Shown: in pieces, positions 1 through 8,347 of the stretch
Numbering within the stretch: position 1 is the first letter of the stretch
How the letters are laid out: each line of letters begins with the position of its first letter
Assembly (NCBI GenBank): GCA_023399155.1
Contig: JAEWQP010000030.1
Span: forward strand, 186,001-250,000
Origin: Verrucomicrobiota bacterium
Lineage (GTDB): Bacteria; Verrucomicrobiota; Verrucomicrobiia; Opitutales; Opitutaceae
Direction of reading: 5' to 3'
DNA length: 64,000 bases
Made by a program: the position numbers and the translations under genes
The notes under the pieces: generated by a model
The model's database searches: none
The model's input: only the letters and a program-made list of their open reading frames with translations
What the model was told of the DNA's origin: nothing

Positions 1-1
1 G

Positions 2-664
2 CAGATCAACAACCAGGTTCAGCAAATCCGCCAAATGGAGACGCAGCTCAACCGCGTCGGCGACATGGCGAATTTCAGGAATCTGGTCGGCTTCTCGGAG
101 TTCCGCCTCGATCTCGGCCTACCGACGCAAATTCGCACCTGGTCTGACCGGCTCGCGCGCGTCAATGGTCAGGGCCTCTTCGGCGACACGCGCGGTGGAA
201 TCTTCCCCGCGATCAACATCCAGTTCCCGGACTTCGATGGCGGGCGGATATCGCGTGACCCGCAGGTCTTCAAACAGTCGCACGACATCGTCGTCGCCGT
301 GGACGAGTTTAAGACTGTGCAGAACGACGTCTATCAACGCCGGGAAGATCTGAAGCGCGCCATCGCTCGGACAAGCGAAGCGATGCAGGCCGCGACGACC
401 GAGGCGGAGCAACAGAAGCTCCAGGCGGTGCTGGAGGCTCAGTATGGACAACTCGCCGCGGTCGATGCCGAGGTGGCGCTGAGCGCTGCTGAAGTTCAGG
501 TCAAAGCGGCGGAGGCAACCGCGATGAACAACGCTAAGCATGCCGCTGAAGCTGAGACTCGGCGAACGCTCGCTCAGCAGGAAGTCGGAAAGGTTTCCAC
601 CACGTTCATCCCGACCTACGAGTGCATGCTCCAGTATGTCACGGAACGCCGACTTTCACCGTAA
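2..664 (+). CDS. trbJ: TrbJ/VirB5-like conjugal transfer protein (5' partial)
   Basis: The frame is open from the first bases of the window, so the true start and signal peptide lie to the left; an internal ATG at 35 is only the first Met in view. The visible start is Gln/Asn-rich (QINNQVQQIRQ), followed by a long Ala/Glu/Gln-rich helical stretch. This is typical of TrbJ/VirB5, the periplasmic minor pilus component of P-type type IV secretion. The call rests mainly on position: the next genes follow the RP4 order J-K-L-F-G-I. The stop at 662-664 directly abuts the next reading frame. The C-terminus has one Cys and no obvious domain. A different coiled-coil periplasmic T4SS protein is possible. 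Confidence 0.6.
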   Translation, partial: QINNQVQQIRQMETQLNRVGDMANFRNLVGFSEFRLDLGLPTQIRTWSDRLARVNGQGLFGDTRGGIFPAINIQFPDFDGGRISRDPQVFKQSHDIVVAVDEFKTVQNDVYQRREDLKRAIARTSEAMQAATTEAEQQKLQAVLEAQYGQLAAVDAEVALSAAEVQVKAAEATAMNNAKHAAEAETRRTLAQQEVGKVSTTFIPTYECMLQYVTERRLSP

Positions 665-709
665 ATGGACAGTGCAACCTTTTCCCAATTGTTAGGTCAA
701 TTGCCGAGC

Positions 710-949
710 ATGATTACCAAGCTCACTGCCGGAGGTGTGCTCCTCGCACTCCTACTCACTGGATGCACGGATCGCGAAGCGGAGGCTCGGCGTGCCCGCG
801 AGGAAGCGGAAGCCAAAGCGCGGGCCGAGGCGGCACGTAAGGAAATGGACGCGCTGCCGAAGGCGTTCCAGACCCCCGACTACTTCAAGAAAAACCAGCC
901 GGAGAAGAAGCCCGAACCCGCGCCCGAAGCGAAGAAGCAAACACCCTGA
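710..949 (+). CDS. TrbK-position small lipoprotein
   Basis: Starting from the ATG at 710, the protein is 79 aa with a hydrophobic N-terminus and a lipobox ending LLLTGC (Cys19), so it should be exported and lipid-anchored. An in-frame ATG at 665, immediately after the trbJ stop, would add 15 residues in front of the signal and fits a lipoprotein less well. The mature part is a charged Ala/Arg/Glu helix followed by a Lys/Pro-rich tail. In RP4 the gene between trbJ and trbL is trbK, a small entry-exclusion lipoprotein. Position and lipobox agree with that, but TrbK proteins are too divergent to confirm by eye. It lies 7 bases before the next gene. Confidence 0.6.
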   Translation: MITKLTAGGVLLALLLTGCTDREAEARRAREEAEAKARAEAARKEMDALPKAFQTPDYFKKNQPEKKPEPAPEAKKQTP

Positions 950-956
950 TTGATTC

Positions 957-2138
957 ATGACCGCGCCCCTTGCCACCATACTTCCATCCACCTACTTCGA
1001 TGGCCTGTCCACGTTGTGGGGCGGATGCGCGTATGTTGGTAGTGCCATCGTGGCGGCGGGTTTGGTGTTTCAGACGGTGCGCAGTCGGCCCGACGCGAGT
1101 TCCTTCATCTGGATGATTGCGAAGGTATTCATCATCGGACTGAGCACGGCCTTTCTGCGTGAGTGGCTGATGCGCTTGAACGACGTCGTAATCGCGTTCG
1201 GAACGATGATGGGGGTTGACCCCAGGACGGTGGACAACCGGTTCATCCAATTCATCGCAGGGAAGACGGCTGCCGATCCGAACTCCAGCGTCTGGGACAT
1301 CATCTGGGGAACCGAATCGATCGGAACCGCCGTGTCCTACGCGTTCCTGTGGATCTTCGGTTGGCTCTCCTGGGGTGTGCAGTACGTGGTCAAATTGATC
1401 GGCGGAGTTCTTCTCACGGCAGGTTGGGCAATCAGTCCGATCTTCCTTTCCTTCTTCATGCTGCGGCCGATGAGCGGCGTAGCGCAGAAGTTTCTGCTCG
1501 GTCTTATCGCGTTGGTCTGCTGGCCCTTCGGCTGGGTGATGGCCGCGGTTGTGACCAACGCCATGCTCGACGCGGCGGCTGCGGCAAACCTAGTCCCTGT
1601 AATCAACGTCGGAGCCCCGCTCGCGGCACCGGCATTGACCGTTCTGCTCGTAGGATCGTGGATGTTGATCAGTTCTGTACTCGCTCCATGGATCACAACG
1701 AAGGTGCTGTTGATGGGGGCTAATCCTGCGGCGGAGTTTGCTCGTGGCGTCGGTGGCGTGATGCAGTCGACGTTTGCCGGCGGGGTAGGAGCGGCCGTTG
1801 CTGCCGCTACCGGCGGTGCCGCAGCTCCAGCTGTGATTGCGGCCGCTGCTGCAGGTGCTGTTTCTGCCGGTGGGGAATCGACAGTTCGCGGCGGCGGTTC
1901 TCCACGGAGCACAGGAACCGCAATCAGTGGGCTGTCCGGATTCTACCAAGGACGGTACATGAGGCGAAACACGGCAGCAGCGGAAGCGACCGCGTCTGCT
2001 CACGAAAGGAGGGCGACCGCATCTGAAGCGGTTGCTGCCGAAGTTCTCTTTCACGCACAGCGAAAACGCCGGAGCCGTAGCGGATTTGACCATCAGCCGC
2101 ACGAGGACGACCCTAACAAAGCTGCGCTGGATATTTGA
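957..2138 (+). CDS. trbL: TrbL/VirB6-like polytopic inner-membrane T4SS protein
   Basis: 393 aa. Hydrophobic segments lie at about residues 22-38, 50-67, 125-168, 178-200 and 222-245. They are followed by an Ala/Gly-rich stretch and a hydrophilic, Arg-rich tail from about 315. This layout, a multi-spanning core and a long soluble C-terminus, is that of TrbL/VirB6, the inner-membrane channel component of conjugative type IV secretion. The gene sits exactly where trbL is expected, after trbJ and trbK and upstream of trbF. It starts 7 bases after the lipoprotein gene, and its stop overlaps a possible TTG start of the next small gene. The topology is seen directly; family assignment also uses synteny. 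Confidence 0.75.
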   Translation: MTAPLATILPSTYFDGLSTLWGGCAYVGSAIVAAGLVFQTVRSRPDASSFIWMIAKVFIIGLSTAFLREWLMRLNDVVIAFGTMMGVDPRTVDNRFIQFIAGKTAADPNSSVWDIIWGTESIGTAVSYAFLWIFGWLSWGVQYVVKLIGGVLLTAGWAISPIFLSFFMLRPMSGVAQKFLLGLIALVCWPFGWVMAAVVTNAMLDAAAAANLVPVINVGAPLAAPALTVLLVGSWMLISSVLAPWITTKVLLMGANPAAEFARGVGGVMQSTFAGGVGAAVAAATGGAAAPAVIAAAAAGAVSAGGESTVRGGGSPRSTGTAISGLSGFYQGRYMRRNTAAAEATASAHERRATASEAVAAEVLFHAQRKRRSRSGFDHQPHEDDPNKAALDI

Positions 2139-2143
2139 TCCCT

Positions 2144-2344
2144 ATGTTCAACACGAACCGACGCCATACCGAAGCAAACGAGAGGTCTGCCCGCGCTTTG
2201 AAGCGACTGGCGGATGCGGAGGACGTCATCGCCAAGAACATCGGCGAGCTTCTCCGCGACGATTGCGACGACGGGCCGCCAAAGCCGCCGCCGATCCCGA
2301 GGCCTGGGGCAGTGGCTCCAAAGAGCCAGCCGCCCCGCAAATAA
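2144..2344 (+). CDS. small hydrophilic protein between trbL and trbF
   Basis: 66 aa from the ATG at 2144. A TTG at 2135, overlapping the trbL stop, would give 69 aa and could reflect translational coupling. The N-terminal half is a charged helix rich in Arg, Ala and Asp; the C-terminal third is very Pro-rich. There is no signal peptide or membrane segment. It lies in the conjugation operon with only 7 bases to trbF, so it is probably translated. No function is recognised and RP4 has no gene at this position. Confidence 0.5.
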   Translation: MFNTNRRHTEANERSARALKRLADAEDVIAKNIGELLRDDCDDGPPKPPPIPRPGAVAPKSQPPRK

Positions 2345-2351
2345 CCGAACT

Positions 2352-3017
2352 ATGACTGCAACAGAAGAAGCCGCCCTCGGGGCGGGGGCTACTGCCGTGC
2401 CCAAATTCGGCAAACCCAAGCCCGCGCTGCTCGCCATTTTCGAGCGGCAGCGGCGCAATTCTCTCATCTGGTTCCTGATCGCACTCGCCGCGTGGGGCTG
2501 GTCGATCTGGGACCGGCAGCAGCTTGTCGACAAGCTGACCCGCAAGCGCGAGGTCGTGCTGATCGACAGCCTCGGCACCTACTACGTGTCGCCGGTCGTC
2601 GACATCCAGCAGGCGAAAGACCTGCACGCGATGCAGACCAAGCTCGCGTGCAAGGCGCTCTTCGAACGTAACCCTGGCGGTCTCGATAATCCCGAGCTGT
2701 TCAAGCAGCTCTTCCTGCGCGACGCCGCACAAGTCGCGCAGGCCGCGCTCAACAAGACGAAAGCCGAATTCGAGGCGAAGTCGCTTCACCAGAAAGTCGA
2801 GGTCGGCGCGCCCGAAATCCTGAGCACGCGCGACAACGCGTTCTACACCTCGGCCGACGTGCAGCTGATCCGCGTCGGCTCCTACCAGGGCGCACCGATC
2901 ACCGAAGTCCTGCGCTACCGGGTGAAGTTCAAGTTTCTCCTCAACCCAGACCTGACCCGCAACGGCCGCTTCCCGACCGCGGTCGCCGCGTTCCAGGTCG
3001 AACCCGTCAAAACGTGA
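2352..3017 (+). CDS. trbF: TrbF/VirB8-like inner-membrane T4SS protein
   Basis: 221 aa. It has a short cytoplasmic N-terminus, a single membrane segment at about residues 37-53 and a periplasmic domain of roughly 165 residues. This bitopic layout and size match TrbF/VirB8, the assembly factor bridging inner-membrane and periplasmic parts of the channel. The ATG at 2352 was chosen because it follows the previous stop by 7 bases and leaves a VirB8-length cytoplasmic tail; an upstream in-frame ATG at 2214 would overlap the preceding gene. It is followed after 6 bases by the TrbG-position gene. Confidence 0.72.
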   Translation: MTATEEAALGAGATAVPKFGKPKPALLAIFERQRRNSLIWFLIALAAWGWSIWDRQQLVDKLTRKREVVLIDSLGTYYVSPVVDIQQAKDLHAMQTKLACKALFERNPGGLDNPELFKQLFLRDAAQVAQAALNKTKAEFEAKSLHQKVEVGAPEILSTRDNAFYTSADVQLIRVGSYQGAPITEVLRYRVKFKFLLNPDLTRNGRFPTAVAAFQVEPVKT

Positions 3018-3023
3018 ACCCAT

Positions 3024-3926
3024 ATGCTGAGACTCTTCGCACTCTCTCTTGCCACGGCCTCCGCGCTCGTGGCGCAGCCGATCCGAGACGTCGCACTCGA
3101 TCCCGAGCAGGCGGTTGACCTGCCGGTCTCGCGGGAAATCACGACCGTGATGTTCCCAGGTTCGATCACGGCGGTGGCTGGGGCGGACATGCTGATCGAC
3201 AGTGGCAAGGCTGCGGTGGAATTGGATGAAGGAGCGCCGGTGCGTTTCCACGTCACGCACGCGCCGGGTTCGAACTTCATCCTGATCCGGAGTCTGCAAC
3301 CGGACGCCACCGCCAGACTCACCGCGATCTACGAAGGTTCGGCTTACGTGCTGCATCTGCGCACTGTGGCGAGCGATTCGGTCGCGAGTCTGATCTACAA
3401 ACGTCCGGTCATGCAGCGCGCCGTCCGTGTCGATGCGCCGCCGGAGCCCGTGAAGTTTACGCCGCGAATCGGCCTCAGCCTGTTGGATCGCGCACGGGCG
3501 TATCCAGTTCTCGCGAAGTCGCTGCCGAAGGCGGTCGAGGGCGTCACTCTCCGTGCCCAAAACCGGAAGCTCGAACTGCCCGACCTCGAAATCACTGTTC
3601 AGGAGGTTTACCGCTTCTCGAAGGAGGATGCGGTGGTGTTCCTCCTGAAGTTGCGTAACACGACGGACGCCGTCCTCGACCTCGTGCCGAGCACGTTCGC
3701 GGCACGCGTTGCGCAGGAACGTTTCGACCAGGCCATCGCCAACGGTCCGCGCAGTCTTGCCCCGGGTGAGAGCGCGGACGCGGAGTTTGCCATCGTTGGG
3801 CTGCCGGACGGCACGCGCAACGATCTCAGCGCGGACAACGCGTTCACCATTCTCGTGAGCGCCGCCCGGCGCGAAGCGAAGCTCGCTGCCGTGGCGAAAG
3901 CAGAACCGGAGGTCACGCACCCATGA
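3024..3926 (+). CDS. trbG: TrbG/VirB9-position periplasmic T4SS protein
   Basis: 300 aa with a clear N-terminal signal peptide (hydrophobic core residues 2-17, likely cut near LVAQP). The rest is soluble and beta-rich. Position between trbF and trbI marks it as the TrbG/VirB9 subunit of the outer-membrane core complex. The sequence is divergent: the N-terminal half, with alternating hydrophobic residues around 40-60, is VirB9-like, but the usual C-terminal VirB9 motifs were not recognised. The stop overlaps the trbI start (ATGA at 3923), indicating coupled translation. An unrelated periplasmic partner replacing VirB9 is the main alternative. Confidence 0.55.
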   Translation: MLRLFALSLATASALVAQPIRDVALDPEQAVDLPVSREITTVMFPGSITAVAGADMLIDSGKAAVELDEGAPVRFHVTHAPGSNFILIRSLQPDATARLTAIYEGSAYVLHLRTVASDSVASLIYKRPVMQRAVRVDAPPEPVKFTPRIGLSLLDRARAYPVLAKSLPKAVEGVTLRAQNRKLELPDLEITVQEVYRFSKEDAVVFLLKLRNTTDAVLDLVPSTFAARVAQERFDQAIANGPRSLAPGESADAEFAIVGLPDGTRNDLSADNAFTILVSAARREAKLAAVAKAEPEVTHP

Positions 3927-5059
3927 ACCCGCGCGCACTCGGAAACTTCTTCAAGAGCAAGTTCGGTTTGTTCGTGGTGTTCGTCGTCGTGCTGTTCGGC
4001 GGGCTGTGGATCTACGGACAGAGACAAGCAGGCGAACGCGAGGCGGCAAAGCTCGCCGCCCAGAAGAACAAGAAGGTCGAACTCGGGCAGATGAAGGTGC
4101 CGCTCAATCAAGGCTTGGAGAGCGGCACACCCCAGCAGGTGAAGCCCGAAGGTGCGAAACCTGCCGAGGGCGAACCAGTCGCCGGCGGCATCGTGCCGTT
4201 CCGTCCCGCGCCGGCGGTCGTCGTGCAGCAGGCGCCGACGAATGCGACGGCGGGTAACGGAAAGACGGCACCGACAAAAGCGGAGCCGAAGCCCCGCAAG
4301 GTTCGCTATGCGTCGCTACTCGCGAGCTACGAAGCGCCACCGGCGCGAACGGAGCGCGTCGAGCCTCCGGCGCCGGAGCGGTTCATCCCGTTCGGCACGC
4401 TGCTGAAGTGCAAACTCGTGAACACTATCGACAGCGCGAACCTCGAAACGCCGGTGATCGCGCTGCTCCTCGAGGACCTGTGGCAAAACGGGAAGAAGGT
4501 GATTCCGGCGAACACGCTCGTCCACGGCACGGCGCGCTCGGGACGGATGCGCGACCGCGTCACCGCGTCCGGTGCCTGGCGCTTCGTTTGGCAGGATGGA
4601 CGCGAGCTCGTCTTCAACGGCGTCGCGCTCGACCGCGAATACGACCAGGACATCGAAGGCTACGGCATCACCGATGGTTCGGCAGGAATCCGCGGGCGTC
4701 TCCTGGCTACGGACGAATTGCAGGAACTCAAGATGCTCGCCTCGGCCGCGCTGAGCGGCTTCGCGCGCGGCACGCAGGACCGCACGCAGAACGCGCTCGG
4801 CACGACGATCACCGGCTCGGTCTCGAACGGCGTCCGCGAAGGCGTGGGCGACGTGTTCGATCTCTACGCGAAGCGCACTCTGAAAGACATCGAGGAGAAT
4901 GGCTACTTCGTCCGCGTGGCGGCCGGAAAGGAGTTCTACGTCTACGTCCTCGAATCGGTCGATCCGCAGAAGGCCAGCGTCGCTGGCACGAAGCTGCGCG
5001 CCGCGTCCGCCGAGACCTCGGTTTCCGAAACCTCAATCTCCAACCCAACGAAAGGATGA
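3923..5059 (+). CDS. trbI: TrbI/VirB10-like T4SS scaffold protein
   Basis: 378 aa. A short cytoplasmic tail, one membrane segment (about residues 14-31), a long Pro/Lys/Ala-rich periplasmic linker to about 145, then a globular C-terminal domain starting RFIPFGTLLKCKLV. That domain includes the Gly-rich loop GSAGIRGRLL and continues to about residue 355. This is the TrbI/VirB10 architecture, the protein that spans the envelope and forms the outer-membrane cap with VirB9 and VirB7. Both ends overlap neighbours (ATGA at 3923 and 5056), so the order trbG-trbI-lipoprotein is translationally coupled. Confidence 0.85.
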   Translation: MNPRALGNFFKSKFGLFVVFVVVLFGGLWIYGQRQAGEREAAKLAAQKNKKVELGQMKVPLNQGLESGTPQQVKPEGAKPAEGEPVAGGIVPFRPAPAVVVQQAPTNATAGNGKTAPTKAEPKPRKVRYASLLASYEAPPARTERVEPPAPERFIPFGTLLKCKLVNTIDSANLETPVIALLLEDLWQNGKKVIPANTLVHGTARSGRMRDRVTASGAWRFVWQDGRELVFNGVALDREYDQDIEGYGITDGSAGIRGRLLATDELQELKMLASAALSGFARGTQDRTQNALGTTITGSVSNGVREGVGDVFDLYAKRTLKDIEENGYFVRVAAGKEFYVYVLESVDPQKASVAGTKLRAASAETSVSETSISNPTKG

Positions 5060-5631
5060 ACGTGCGACACCTCTGGATCTTGTCCCCGGCGCTCTGCTTC
5101 GCGGGCTGCGTGGCGACGCCACCGGCGGCCACGCCCATCGCGAAAGCGCCCACACCTGCGCCCCTCGTGATCGCGGCGCTTCAGACGACGAAGGTCGTCG
5201 AAACCCGCTACGAGGTCCGCGCGTATCGCGACGCCGCGAACCCATCCGTGCGGCATGAAGCGCATGCCGTGTTTCGTCGGACACGCGTTCCGCTCAACGC
5301 ACCGGACCAACTCGACGCGGTGCCGCGTGACACATTCGCCCCGGCCAGCGTCGCGCCGCTGCCGGCCAATGCGGAGCTGAATGCCGAACTCGCCGCACAG
5401 CGCCAAATCACCGCAGAGCTGCGCGCCATGCAGGCCGCGCTCGCGGAGACCGGCGACAAGATGCAGGCGCAATACGCGACGCTCGTCCGCCAGAGCGCCG
5501 AAACCGTCGAACTGCGCGAACGCCTCGAAGCGGAACGCTCACGCCTTCAAACCTCGGCTGCGACCCCTGTCGCGCCGACCGCACCGGCTCCGGCAGGTGC
5601 GACCGCAAGCACCCCGGAAGTGAAGTGGTAA
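5056..5631 (+). CDS. VirB7-like lipoprotein of the conjugation operon
   Basis: 191 aa. The start overlaps the trbI stop (ATGA). The N-terminus is a signal sequence with a lipobox FAGC (Cys18), so the protein should be an outer-membrane lipoprotein. A middle region precedes a helical, probably coiled-coil segment at about 100-170 and an Ala/Pro-rich end. A lipoprotein next to TrbI fits the role of VirB7/TraH-type proteins that stabilise the VirB9-VirB10 core. It is longer than most VirB7 proteins, so the family assignment is by location and export signal only. Confidence 0.6.
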   Translation: MNVRHLWILSPALCFAGCVATPPAATPIAKAPTPAPLVIAALQTTKVVETRYEVRAYRDAANPSVRHEAHAVFRRTRVPLNAPDQLDAVPRDTFAPASVAPLPANAELNAELAAQRQITAELRAMQAALAETGDKMQAQYATLVRQSAETVELRERLEAERSRLQTSAATPVAPTAPAPAGATASTPEVKW

Positions 5632-5637
5632 CGCGCC

Positions 5638-6552
5638 ATGACTCTCACCGAAGCACACCGCGAAAAGTTGCGCACGCTGCCCATGCGCCTCAAGGCGGTG
5701 CTCACGGGGCAGGACATGGCGATCGATCTCGTTGCCGAGCGTCTCCAGCATGGTGAACTCGGCCTAACGACTCCGGGTCGTCCGAAGGCGAGTTTTATGT
5801 TTCTCGGGCCGACCGGCGTCGGAAAAACAGAACTCACGCTGCGGTTCACGGAGGACCTGATTGGACCGGACCGCGTGGTCCGCCTCGACATGTCGGAGTA
5901 TCAGACGGCGGACCGCCTAGCTCTGTTGCTCGGGACGAGCGAAGAGCCGGGGCGCATCGCCGAAGGCTTCGATGCGTGCGAGGGACGCGGGACATTGCTC
6001 TTCGACGAAATCGAAAAGGCGCATCCGCGCGTGCTCGACGTGCTGCTGCAACTGCTCGACGCCGCGCGCCTCACGACGGGCCGCAACCGAGTGCTCGATT
6101 TCTCGAACTGGTATGTCGTCCTCACGAGCAACATCGGCGCGCAGCGCATCATGGGCATGCGCAAGTCGAAGTATGAGACGATGGAGCGCCTCGTGCGTCA
6201 GGACGCTCAGCGCGAACTCCGTCCCGAAATCTTCGCGCGCATCACGGTCACTGTCGTCTTCAACAAACTCGACTTCGATGCGCAGTGCGCGATTGCCGGC
6301 GGCATGATCGCGAAGGAATGCGCCGCGCTCGCGGCGCGCGGCTTCGCGATCACGCCCGAGCCGGCGGTTTCGGAGGTCGTGATTCAGCGCGGCTATCACG
6401 AACGACTCGGCGCGCGCCCGATGCGCGACGCGACGGAACTGCTCATCCGCAACGCTCTCGCGCAGGAACTCCTGCGGGGCGGTAGCGGCACGGGCCGTCT
6501 GCGGCCCGATGACGAAGGCCAGCAACTCGAACTGGAACCCTCCACCTGCTGA
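5638..6552 (+). CDS. single-ring Clp-type AAA+ ATPase in the conjugation operon
   Basis: 304 aa, about the size of one ClpA/ClpB AAA-2 module and with no N-domain. Walker A is GPTGVGKT (57-64), Walker B LLFDEIEKAH (Asp123-Glu124), sensor 1 TSN (162-164), a probable Arg finger Arg200, and sensor 2 GARP (Arg259) in the C-terminal small domain. All catalytic elements look intact, so it should hydrolyse ATP and remodel a protein. The loop after sensor 1 is short and lacks an IGF/IGL-type ClpP-docking tripeptide, suggesting unfolding without proteolysis. It begins 6 bases after the VirB7-like gene and ends 2 bases before the regulator gene, so it is a co-transcribed part of the transfer operon. 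Its substrate is unknown. Confidence 0.85.
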   Translation: MTLTEAHREKLRTLPMRLKAVLTGQDMAIDLVAERLQHGELGLTTPGRPKASFMFLGPTGVGKTELTLRFTEDLIGPDRVVRLDMSEYQTADRLALLLGTSEEPGRIAEGFDACEGRGTLLFDEIEKAHPRVLDVLLQLLDAARLTTGRNRVLDFSNWYVVLTSNIGAQRIMGMRKSKYETMERLVRQDAQRELRPEIFARITVTVVFNKLDFDAQCAIAGGMIAKECAALAARGFAITPEPAVSEVVIQRGYHERLGARPMRDATELLIRNALAQELLRGGSGTGRLRPDDEGQQLELEPSTC

Positions 6553-6554
6553 CC

Positions 6555-7280
6555 ATGCCGAGCCAACCGACCCTTACTCCTCGCATCGTCATCCTGAAGG
6601 CGGACCGTTTCTACGGCGACACCATCGCTCAGCTCGTGAAGCAGTGTTGGCGAGGTGCCAAGGTGGAGGTTTTCCAGAAAGGCTTCGATGCGCTCGATTC
6701 GATTCAGGCGAACATGCCCGACATGTTTATCACCGGGGTGAAGATCGACGACATGGACGGGCTCGAACACCTAGAGCCGTTCGTCGAGCGCAAGCTGCCG
6801 ATCCTGGTCGTCACCGCACGGCGAGACTCGCGCACCGTCGCGCTCCTGCGCGAGCTGCGCTACAACGGCATCTTCGACGTGAAGCTCGATGGGTATAAGG
6901 ACTTCAGCAAGGCGCTGGAGCTGGTGCTCGAAGGGAAGTCCTACGTGAGCGAGTCGTTCGTGCCGCACATGAAGCCGCCGCGCCGGATCACGCTCGATGA
7001 ACTGACGCCGAAAGAGCAAGAGGTGCTGGCCGCGATCGGCGACGGCTCCGACGATCAACAGGCCGCGCAGCGGCTGGGAATTTCACCGCACACAGTGAAT
7101 ACGCACCGGAAATCGATCATGGCGAAGCTTCGCCTGCATCAGAAAGGCGAACTCGTCTGCTACGCCGTCCAAATGGGCTACGTGCACATTTCGCCAACCG
7201 GAGTCACGTATCCAGGATTTCAACGAAAGCTCCTCAAACGCGCGCCGCGCGTTGAGCCGCCGAAGGTGAATGTCGCATGA
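6555..7280 (+). CDS. NarL/LuxR-family regulator with degenerate receiver domain
   Basis: 241 aa. Residues 10-125 are a receiver-like fold and residues about 145-210 a LuxR-type HTH (LTPKEQEVL... SPHTVNTHR). In the receiver the position of the phosphoacceptor Asp is Gly61, in the segment before DDMDG (65-69). The N-terminal acidic pocket is reduced to one Asp (Asp17); the conserved Lys near DVKLD remains. It therefore probably works without phosphorylation, as a constitutive or ligand-controlled DNA-binding protein. It is the last gene of the conjugation operon, which makes autoregulation of transfer genes plausible. It is convergent with the HEPN-like gene, 11 bases apart. Confidence 0.85.
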   Translation: MPSQPTLTPRIVILKADRFYGDTIAQLVKQCWRGAKVEVFQKGFDALDSIQANMPDMFITGVKIDDMDGLEHLEPFVERKLPILVVTARRDSRTVALLRELRYNGIFDVKLDGYKDFSKALELVLEGKSYVSESFVPHMKPPRRITLDELTPKEQEVLAAIGDGSDDQQAAQRLGISPHTVNTHRKSIMAKLRLHQKGELVCYAVQMGYVHISPTGVTYPGFQRKLLKRAPRVEPPKVNVA

Positions 7281-7291
7281 TCGAAACGAGG

Positions 7292-8347
7292 TTAATTTCC
7301 GATCTTTGCCTTTTTGGTACCATGCCTGCGCCGTTCGTCCTTCTTGCGTCGACGCTCATCCAGGTACTTCTCGCAGTCGGCATCAAAACGCCGTTTGGAC
7401 TCAGCAACGATTTGGGATGAATGAACCAGTTTGGCGATTTCTGCGTCACCCACATCACGGGCGAAGTATCTTCTGTTGAGGATATCAAACACCGCTTTAT
7501 TGAAGCTCTTTGGCCTGGCAGCAGATGCGGAGCCGAATGAACGTGAAGCGTCTAATCTTTCGCAAGCGGACACTATTAAGGCACCGCCGCCGCATTCGTT
7601 AACCAATTCGCGATCGATGTCTGAAAGAATGCGATAGTATACGCTGGATACAAATATTGGGACCCAAAGATCTAGCTCGATCAACCGTCCTTCCTTGAGG
7701 TCCGAAAATTGTTGTTTTAGCAAGGGTTCGACCTTGGTCGATTGATGGATCAAAGACACAAGAACTGCGGGGTCCTTGATCATATCCACCATTTGCTTGC
7801 TTATGATGCCGCCTCGGTGGGCGAGACTATTCCGAAGTGCCCAAAAGAACTTCAGCGTCCGGATGTCGGCATCGGATAGGCGGATGCCGGATTTGTGTCG
7901 GATTACAAAATCCACAAGTGGACCCGCCTCCGTGGCGTCTTCAGCCGCGATCGACGTTGGACTCGAACTTAGGGGTCCGATTCTGTGCCGGTCAATGAAT
8001 GCACCCGCTTCTGTCAGGAAGTGCTCCATGGTTGAATACACCCGAAACGCGAATGCCACCGATGCCTCGCTCTTCGCATGAACAAGTACGGTGGCGGGAC
8101 TTGAGTAGTGGTTCGATGTCCCCCATGGCTGCTTTGCCGATCTGATAAATGCTTCCAGTATTCGTGCCCCGTTGATTCCCGTTGTTACGCGTTCGGTTAG
8201 CGCAAAAGAGGCTCCTACGACCTTGATGACTCGATTGAGTCCAGAATGGAATTCAGCGAAATTGGCCAAAGCATCCGTTCGGGCGCGGGCGATATTCATC
8301 TTTAGGTAACTTTGTGATTGGAGGCAGGGTACAGTGGCGTGGCTCAA
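7292..8347 (-). CDS. HEPN-motif cargo protein of unknown function
   Basis: 351 aa, or 335 aa from an internal Met at 8299. The protein is mostly alpha-helical and contains RNSLAH (Arg172-His177), the RNxxxH signature of HEPN domains, many of which are RNases in toxin-antitoxin and abortive-infection systems. The C-terminal 30 residues are highly charged (Arg/Lys/Asp/Glu) and could bind nucleic acid. The gene has clearly lower GC and different codon choice from its neighbours, is oppositely oriented, and lies in ICE cargo position, all signs of separate acquisition. No antitoxin partner is adjacent. The motif is short and could be fortuitous, so a defence or toxin role is only a hypothesis. 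Confidence 0.6.
   Translation of the reverse strand: MSHATVPCLQSQSYLKMNIARARTDALANFAEFHSGLNRVIKVVGASFALTERVTTGINGARILEAFIRSAKQPWGTSNHYSSPATVLVHAKSEASVAFAFRVYSTMEHFLTEAGAFIDRHRIGPLSSSPTSIAAEDATEAGPLVDFVIRHKSGIRLSDADIRTLKFFWALRNSLAHRGGIISKQMVDMIKDPAVLVSLIHQSTKVEPLLKQQFSDLKEGRLIELDLWVPIFVSSVYYRILSDIDRELVNECGGGALIVSACERLDASRSFGSASAARPKSFNKAVFDILNRRYFARDVGDAEIAKLVHSSQIVAESKRRFDADCEKYLDERRRKKDERRRHGTKKAKIGN

Noticed and set aside
2226..3938. A 570-codon open frame on the minus strand opposite trbF and trbG
   Set aside because: It is antisense to two well-supported genes, is dominated by Arg, Asp and Glu codons typical of GC-rich shadows and shows no family motif.
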